Origin: Ridgeia piscesae
Taxonomy: Eukaryota > Annelida > Polychaeta > Sabellida > Siboglinidae
DNA length: 64,000 nucleotides
Assembly: GCA_025642075.2 (NCBI GenBank)
Contig: JAODUO010000126.1
Location: 941,501 to 1,005,500 of the forward strand
Reading direction: 5' to 3'
The position numbers and the translations under genes were made by a program. Below the pieces are notes generated by a model that ran no database searches, was not told where the DNA came from, and was given only the letters and a program-made list of their open reading frames with translations. Positions within the stretch are counted from its first letter, which is position 1. The number at the start of each line of letters is the position of its first letter. Below are positions 57,484 through 64,000 of the stretch, one piece after another.

Positions 57484-57642
57484 CCGTTTATATTATATTA
57501 TATTATATTATATTATATTATATTATATTATATTATATTATATTATATTATATTATATTATATTATATTATGTTATGTTATATTATGTTATGTTATATTA
57601 TATTATATTATATTATATTATATTATATTATATTATATTATA
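57484..57642. repeat. (TATTA)n pentanucleotide array
   Basis: About 31 TATTA units with a few TGTTA variants. Same unit as the 53803-53873 array on the other side of the LINE. Confidence 0.97.
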
Positions 57643-57747
57643 TCTATGAATGTTTGTCATCATAAGTTCAATTGCATTAGACATTGATCCTGCCATGTTT
57701 ATCTAAAATGAATGATATATCATTTCACTTTGTTCACAGGACCAGCG

Positions 57748-59682
<1,935 letters not shown>

Positions 59683-59785
59683 AACTGCACATGCTACGGT
59701 ATCAAGGGATTTATTTCCCTACCAGAGTGCAGCCAGTTGCGCAAGTCAAGGGCCCTGTCACTGACCAACTAGTTCCTAGAGAGAG

Positions 59786-59842
59786 AGAGAGAAACAGAGA
59801 CAGAGACAGAGACAGAGACAGAGACAGAGACAGAGACAGAGA
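59786..59842. repeat. (GACAGA)n hexanucleotide tract
   Basis: GAGA run followed by eight ACAGAG units, encoding RDRDRD in one frame, just ahead of the Ty3 integrase fragment. Confidence 0.95.
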
Positions 59843-60370
59843 TACAGCTGCAACACGCCGCGAGGAATGCCGCGGTGTTGCAGGAGCTCGAGAAGGCCAT
59901 CAAGACAGGTGGCCAGCCGTGAATACCAGAAATGATGTACTAAAGCCGTACTTGCAGTTCAATGACGAACTGTTAGCTGAAGATGGACTGATCTTCAAGG
60001 GCGACAGGCTAGTAATCCCCCGTACGATGCGAGCGGGAATGATCAAACAAATACACCCGGGATACATCGGTGTAGAGGGCTGCCTGCGCAGGGCGCGCGA
60101 AGTCATCTATTGGCCCGGTATGAACGCTGAAGTGAAGGAACACGTCAGCAAGTGCGACATTTGCAACGCACAGAAGCCAGAACAGTATCACGAGAAGCTG
60201 CAAACACATGAGTTCACCCACTTGCCATGGGCCAAGGTTGCAACAGATTTGTTTGAGCTCGATGGACACCAGTACATCATACTGGTTGATTACTATATAA
60301 TTTCTTCGAGATAAACGAGCTGAAGAAGACAACGACACAGGGTGTTGTGAACGCGCTGCGACCAACGCGC
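59843..60370 (+). pseudogene. Ty3/Gypsy retrotransposon integrase fragment
   Basis: Encodes VLQELEKAIK in one frame, then LQFNDELLAEDGLIFKGDRL, RAREVIYWPGMNAEVKEHVS and KCDICNAQKPEQ, the integrase zinc-binding (HHCC) domain, then AKVATDLFELDGHQYIILVD, the start of the catalytic core. The second zinc His appears as Tyr (IHPGYIGVEG). The frame breaks at about 60297; NFFEINELKKTTTQGVV follows in another frame. Only this part of the element is present. Confidence 0.88.
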
Positions 60371-60770
60371 TTAGTCTGTGATATTAGTTAAATATAGATG
60401 GTGTCTAGCTTAATGTATTTCATTTTAATTGCAGAAGGCATCGGGAGAAATGGGGACATACCACCAAATGGAGTCATACGCCATTACCCATAGTAGTCCT
60501 ACTTAAAAGAACTGCATTGTGCAGTTTTTGTAAATTCCTGGAAGAGATCGGGCCAATATCGTTTGGCTATCTGGGAACGTACATCTTGGAAAGCTCGGTA
60601 ATAAACATTCTGAACATGACGAGTTGTTTGTATTAATATATTTAATATAGTTTTAAACAAGCAATACCGTTACAGTATTCATCTTGGTATATCTAACAAC
60701 TGATTAAGCCGCGAAAAGTGCAGTCAACGCACTCATCACCTCTCGCTTAGACTAAAGTAACTGTAACTCA
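60371..60770. other. AT-rich spacer
   Basis: No recognisable coding or repeat structure between the Ty3 fragment and the next LINE tail. Confidence 0.5.
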
Positions 60771-60794
60771 CACCTGGCTGTCTGACTCGTTGCA

Positions 60795-61145
60795 GCGCTT
60801 GTCCAGAATAATGCAGCCAGGCTAATAACACGCACCACTAAACATGACAACATCACACCAGTGTTGAAGAGCTACCTGTATTGGTTGAGAGTCGAATCGC
60901 CTTCAAGATGTTGGTAATGACTTATAAATGCATCAACTGTTTGGCGCCGTCTTATCTTGCAACGCTTGTTCAACCATGAAAGCGTGACGGACGCCTATAT
61001 ACGCCAGAACTACGCGCCAACACGGCGCCAAGGCATAATGAAGACGTATATTGGCGATTCGCCATCTGGCGCAGCAGCTCCACGACTATAAAATGAATTA
61101 CCTGTGAACATTCGTGCGTCTGAGACAATTTCTATGTTTAGAAAG
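60795..61145 (+). pseudogene. LINE reverse-transcriptase tail fragment
   Basis: Broken frames encode VQNNAARLITRTTKHDNI, VLKSYLYWLRVE, then IAFKMLVMTYKCINCLAPSY and LATLVQP, the CR1/L2 'ITPVLKsLHWLPVesRIaFKil' region. Frame shift near 60895. 5'-truncated. Confidence 0.82.
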
Positions 61146-61164
61146 TGTTTAAATTTAAGACATA

Positions 61165-61500
61165 TGGGAGACCGGGGCTAGTTGTAACACGGGAATGCTG
61201 CAACATAGGGCTTGCGGACAATACTGCTAATGCAAATAATTCTGCAAGACGAGAGCACGTTCATCAGTAGATTTGAGCAGGTCATGTGTAATATCACATG
61301 AATAAACTTGTAACACTTGAGGAACGTCATATAACTCATTATGCCAAAATGTGTAATAAGCCAGGTATTTAATTATGCACCAATTATCTGCGGGAGATAT
61401 GTGGGGACCCTTTGGCATGACAAAAGTTTCGAGCGGTTAAGAAACCCTTTCCGCAATCTTGAAATATGTTGTTTTTGTTACAACTAGACACGGCCTCCCC
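61165..61500. mobile_element. TA-flanked MITE, 336 bp
   Basis: Left end TGGGAGACCGGGGCTAGTTG and right end (complement) GGGGAGGCCGTGTCTAGTTG share about 20 of 23 positions and are flanked by TA (61163-61164 and 61501-61502). Fits a Tc1/mariner-type non-autonomous element. Confidence 0.8.
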
Positions 61501-61609
61501 TATCTTTTTATTAGACATATTAGTTAATTCAAATTGTTTTGAAATGTTGGACATTGCTTTAGAATTTCTTTTTAGTGTTATACACTTTTAATCAGTGTTT
61601 AGTTTTTAT

Positions 61610-61860
61610 ATTTATTTATATAATTGACATACAAAGATTTAGTGCAGTATTATAGTTTTGTATTTATTTGTATAATTTACATACAAAGATTTAGTGCAGT
61701 ATTATAGTTTTGTATTTATTTATATAATTTACATACAAAGGTTTCGTATTGTACGTCTTAAAACCAGTGTTTAATTTGTTTTAAAATAATTTATATAATA
61801 TACATACTTAGGTTTAGTATTATATACGTCTTAAAATAAAGTTTGATTTTATTTATATTA
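61610..61860. repeat. ~57-bp tandem repeat, 3-4 diverging copies
   Basis: TTTAGTGCAGTATTATAGTT + TTGTATTTATTTATATAATT + TACATACAAAGA recurs, later copies degenerate (GTCTTAAAA variants). Confidence 0.88.
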
Positions 61861-62527
61861 ATTTATATGATTTACATTCCATATTAATATACATTTACTT
61901 ATTAATATACATTTATTATGTTTCTTGTACGGCGCATCGATCTTATTTTAAAATTATTATTATTGAACTTTCAGCCATTACGAATGACAGTTAAACTAAT
62001 CTAATTGGGTTATCTCTGCAGTGTCTGTTTGTTGTAACTTAATTTGTACAGTATATGATTATACTAGATGTGCTAACGTAACAAGTAGTTGACAAAGAAT
62101 TATAGACCTCTTTAAATCTATGCCATTCTGCAATGTTGTGTTGAAGACACATGGTTCCCTTATTTTGATTTGCTCTAATTTAAAATTGTCATTACTGTGC
62201 ATTGTTGTATATATTATGGTTATTGTATGGTTTTGGTGTTTACTGTAACGTGTGCTATTGTTATATGGTCTTTGATTCAGAATAACGTTATTGTGATTGA
62301 AAACGATGCAGCGCCCCGCGTCTATCCTTAACAATAATAAAAATAGGAATGACACGATGTAAAACTTGATAAAAATTTATAAAATATGCTATGCATAAAT
62401 TATATTAAGTATATAGTCACAGTTTAAATTACATTATTTATAAGGATTATTAGATATGTGAAATTAAATACAAACCAATAATACGAGCTACACTACTATA
62501 ATATTAATAAAAATAGATGTATAAGAT

Positions 62528-62530
<3 letters not shown>
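61861..62530. other. AT-rich intergenic sequence
   Basis: No coding, RNA or mobile-element signal recognised. Confidence 0.5.
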
Positions 62531-62564
<34 letters not shown>

Positions 62565-62580
62565 CGATTATTTTTTAAAA

Positions 62581-62622
<42 letters not shown>

Positions 62623-62643
62623 CATACATACATACATACATAC
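62531..62643. repeat. (AT)n and (CATA)n microsatellites
   Basis: Two AT tracts separated by TCGATTATTTTTTAAAA, followed by ACATACATAC repeats. Confidence 0.96.
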
Positions 62644-62779
62644 GCATTAAACACTTTTTAAACACTAAACTCCAAAGTAAAACTCTGTTCAGTAGTGTTG
62701 ACAACAGTAGATAAAATTGTAAGAAATATAACTTATATGTATATTTAGGACACTGGTATATCGGACAGCAACAGGGCAT

Positions 62780-63025
62780 CGTACAGGCAGTTGGTTATCC
62801 TTGCTTAAGAGTTTGGGCAGGACATGTAGAAAGAATGGGAGATGACAAATTGTCACAGAGAGTAGATGCCCAGAAAATGGAGGGGAAGAGGAGGCGAAGA
62901 AGGCCAAGCATGCAATGAGAGGACTGCACTAAGAGATATCTGGAAAGAAAATATGACAGTAACCATGGCCAACCCCACCCCTGATGACAGGGACAGCAAG
63001 ATGAGAATAACAACTGAAGTGTTTT
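62780..63025 (+). pseudogene. LINE C-terminal fragment
   Basis: Encodes LRVWAGHVERMGDDKLSQRV, KMEGKRRRRRPSMQ, a TGA in place of an expected Trp, then EDCTKRDIWK, the 'WfGHV.RM..' and 'GkRrrGRPr.rW.D' tail common to several non-LTR clades. Confidence 0.8.
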
Positions 63026-63440
63026 GTCTTATTATAACTAGGCATATTGTAAACAGCCTGTTAGAACAAATATACTTTTTATAATTTATTACTGTATAAA
63101 ATACATAGTATTACACGTTTTATACTTCATACTAAAATGTATATAATTTAATCCTACAGCCCAACAGTACACATAGTACAACCATCAAACTTTCGCATTC
63201 GAAAGTGTATATAGAAATAGGCATCCACACACTCAGGCAGTGGTAAATCGGTTTTTATTTATTTGTTTTATTATTAATATTAATTAGTATTGCGAATGTA
63301 CCCATGGAATGCTCAAATTTTATTCAACTACACCCGCATAACATAACCTAAAGATAATATAATCACTAATTAGCTTAATTTTAAACGTACTATAGAAAAC
63401 GCGCTACATTGAAATGTGTGTGACGTATACGTCTGACGCT
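63026..63440. other. AT-rich intergenic sequence
   Basis: Nothing recognised until the GC-richer block starting near 63415. Confidence 0.5.
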
Positions 63441-63670
63441 CCTCATTGTTCTAGTAGCCAATCAAGAACGCGCTGGGCGTGTTTAAGCGCGGCCAACGAC
63501 ACCATTGCTGCGTTATGAGTGTCAGTCCCATTGTCTCACGTGAAAACTCCCAGCCAGTGAGCTCAGTGTTTCAAAACACCCGTACACGAGTAACCGCCGT
63601 ACGAGCAATGTTGTAGCCACAGTCACGATGTTTTTGTAGTCGACGAGGGCATGTGTGGCATTAGTTCAAT
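63441..63670 (+). promoter_or_regulatory. Probable promoter and 5' UTR of the 63671 gene
   Basis: GC content rises sharply, with several CpGs (AACGCGCTGGGCGTG, AAGCGCGGCC) and a CCAAT-containing GTAGCCAATCAAG near 63458. It directly precedes a good signal-peptide exon. No TATA box seen. Inferred from composition and position. Confidence 0.5.
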
Positions 63671-63760
63671 ATGAAGACATTGAAAGTGCTGCTGCACACG
63701 ACAGCGCTTGTGTGGTGTTTGCAAAATTATGGAGACGCATCTACATGGAAGGAGGATCAA
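63671..63760 (+). CDS. First coding exon of an unidentified secreted or membrane protein
   Basis: ATG at 63671 begins MKTLKVLLHTTALVWCLQNY then GDASTWKEDQ: a basic N-terminus, a hydrophobic core and a small-residue cleavage region, which together look like a signal peptide. Donor CAA|GTAAAT at 63761, phase 0. The rest of the gene is outside the window, so the product cannot be named. Confidence 0.65.
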
Positions 63761-64000
63761 GTAAATGACCATTTATATTCACTTACATATACATATATAG
63801 TACATACAAACACGCTACTGTTATAACCTGTCTCTAGTAAGGATAACATTCTCGATGTCGAACATAACAACTTTATTAAACATGGCAGGCTGGCAGACGA
63901 CTACGGGAATTAGCTCAGTTCCGGTGAGGCGTATGCAAAAGATAAAATCGATCTATGATACATTATCATATCCCTTCCCTCTAAAATAAAACATAACGAA

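Overview
This is animal genomic DNA: genes are split into many short exons with GT..AG introns, the base composition is AT-rich, and introns are full of microsatellites, minisatellites, MITE-like elements and decayed LINEs. The TE mix (CR1/L2-like LINEs, a Ty3 integrase relic, a multi-exon DDE-like element with a DGPTSQYR motif, TA-flanked MITEs) fits a marine invertebrate, perhaps a mollusc. The species assignment is a guess.

Layout. (1) 595-20883, + strand: the last 24 coding exons of THADA (about 1,297 codons; the N-terminal part lies left of the window). THADA is a HEAT/ARM-repeat scaffold of the THADA/Trm732 family, linked to tRNA position-32 2'-O-methylation. Every exon-exon phase joins, apart from one extra base in exon 15. 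(2) 20884-23708: gap between convergent genes, probably holding both 3' UTRs. (3) 23709-52323, - strand: a complete TANGO1/MIA3 gene in 29 coding exons. It has a signal peptide, MIA-type SH3 domain, Gln/Pro-rich and acidic/Glu-Arg-Lys-rich luminal region, two membrane segments, cytosolic coiled coils and a proline-rich tail. Phases join throughout except for one frame change near 41545. (4) 53401-61500: transposon-rich block with a TA-flanked MITE, a near full-length CR1/L2-like LINE (- strand) lying between two TATTA pentanucleotide arrays, a decayed two-exon DDE-like element, a Ty3 integrase fragment and another LINE tail. (5) 61501-63440: AT-rich spacer with tandem repeats and one more LINE relic. 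(6) 63671-63760, + strand: first coding exon of a gene starting with a probable signal peptide, running out of the window.

THADA and TANGO1 are convergent neighbours with no evident functional link. I found no evidence of a new multi-gene system. The most unusual pattern is in the TANGO1 introns: several minisatellites have a genuine splice site inside the repeat unit, so the gene carries arrays of duplicated acceptors or donors next to real exons. Other leads are a THADA intron minisatellite that stays open in frame with the next exon, a possible signal-peptide-less TANGO1 first exon, a second long open frame in the last TANGO1 exon, a 2A-like NPGP motif in the LINE, and a LINE nested in another LINE.
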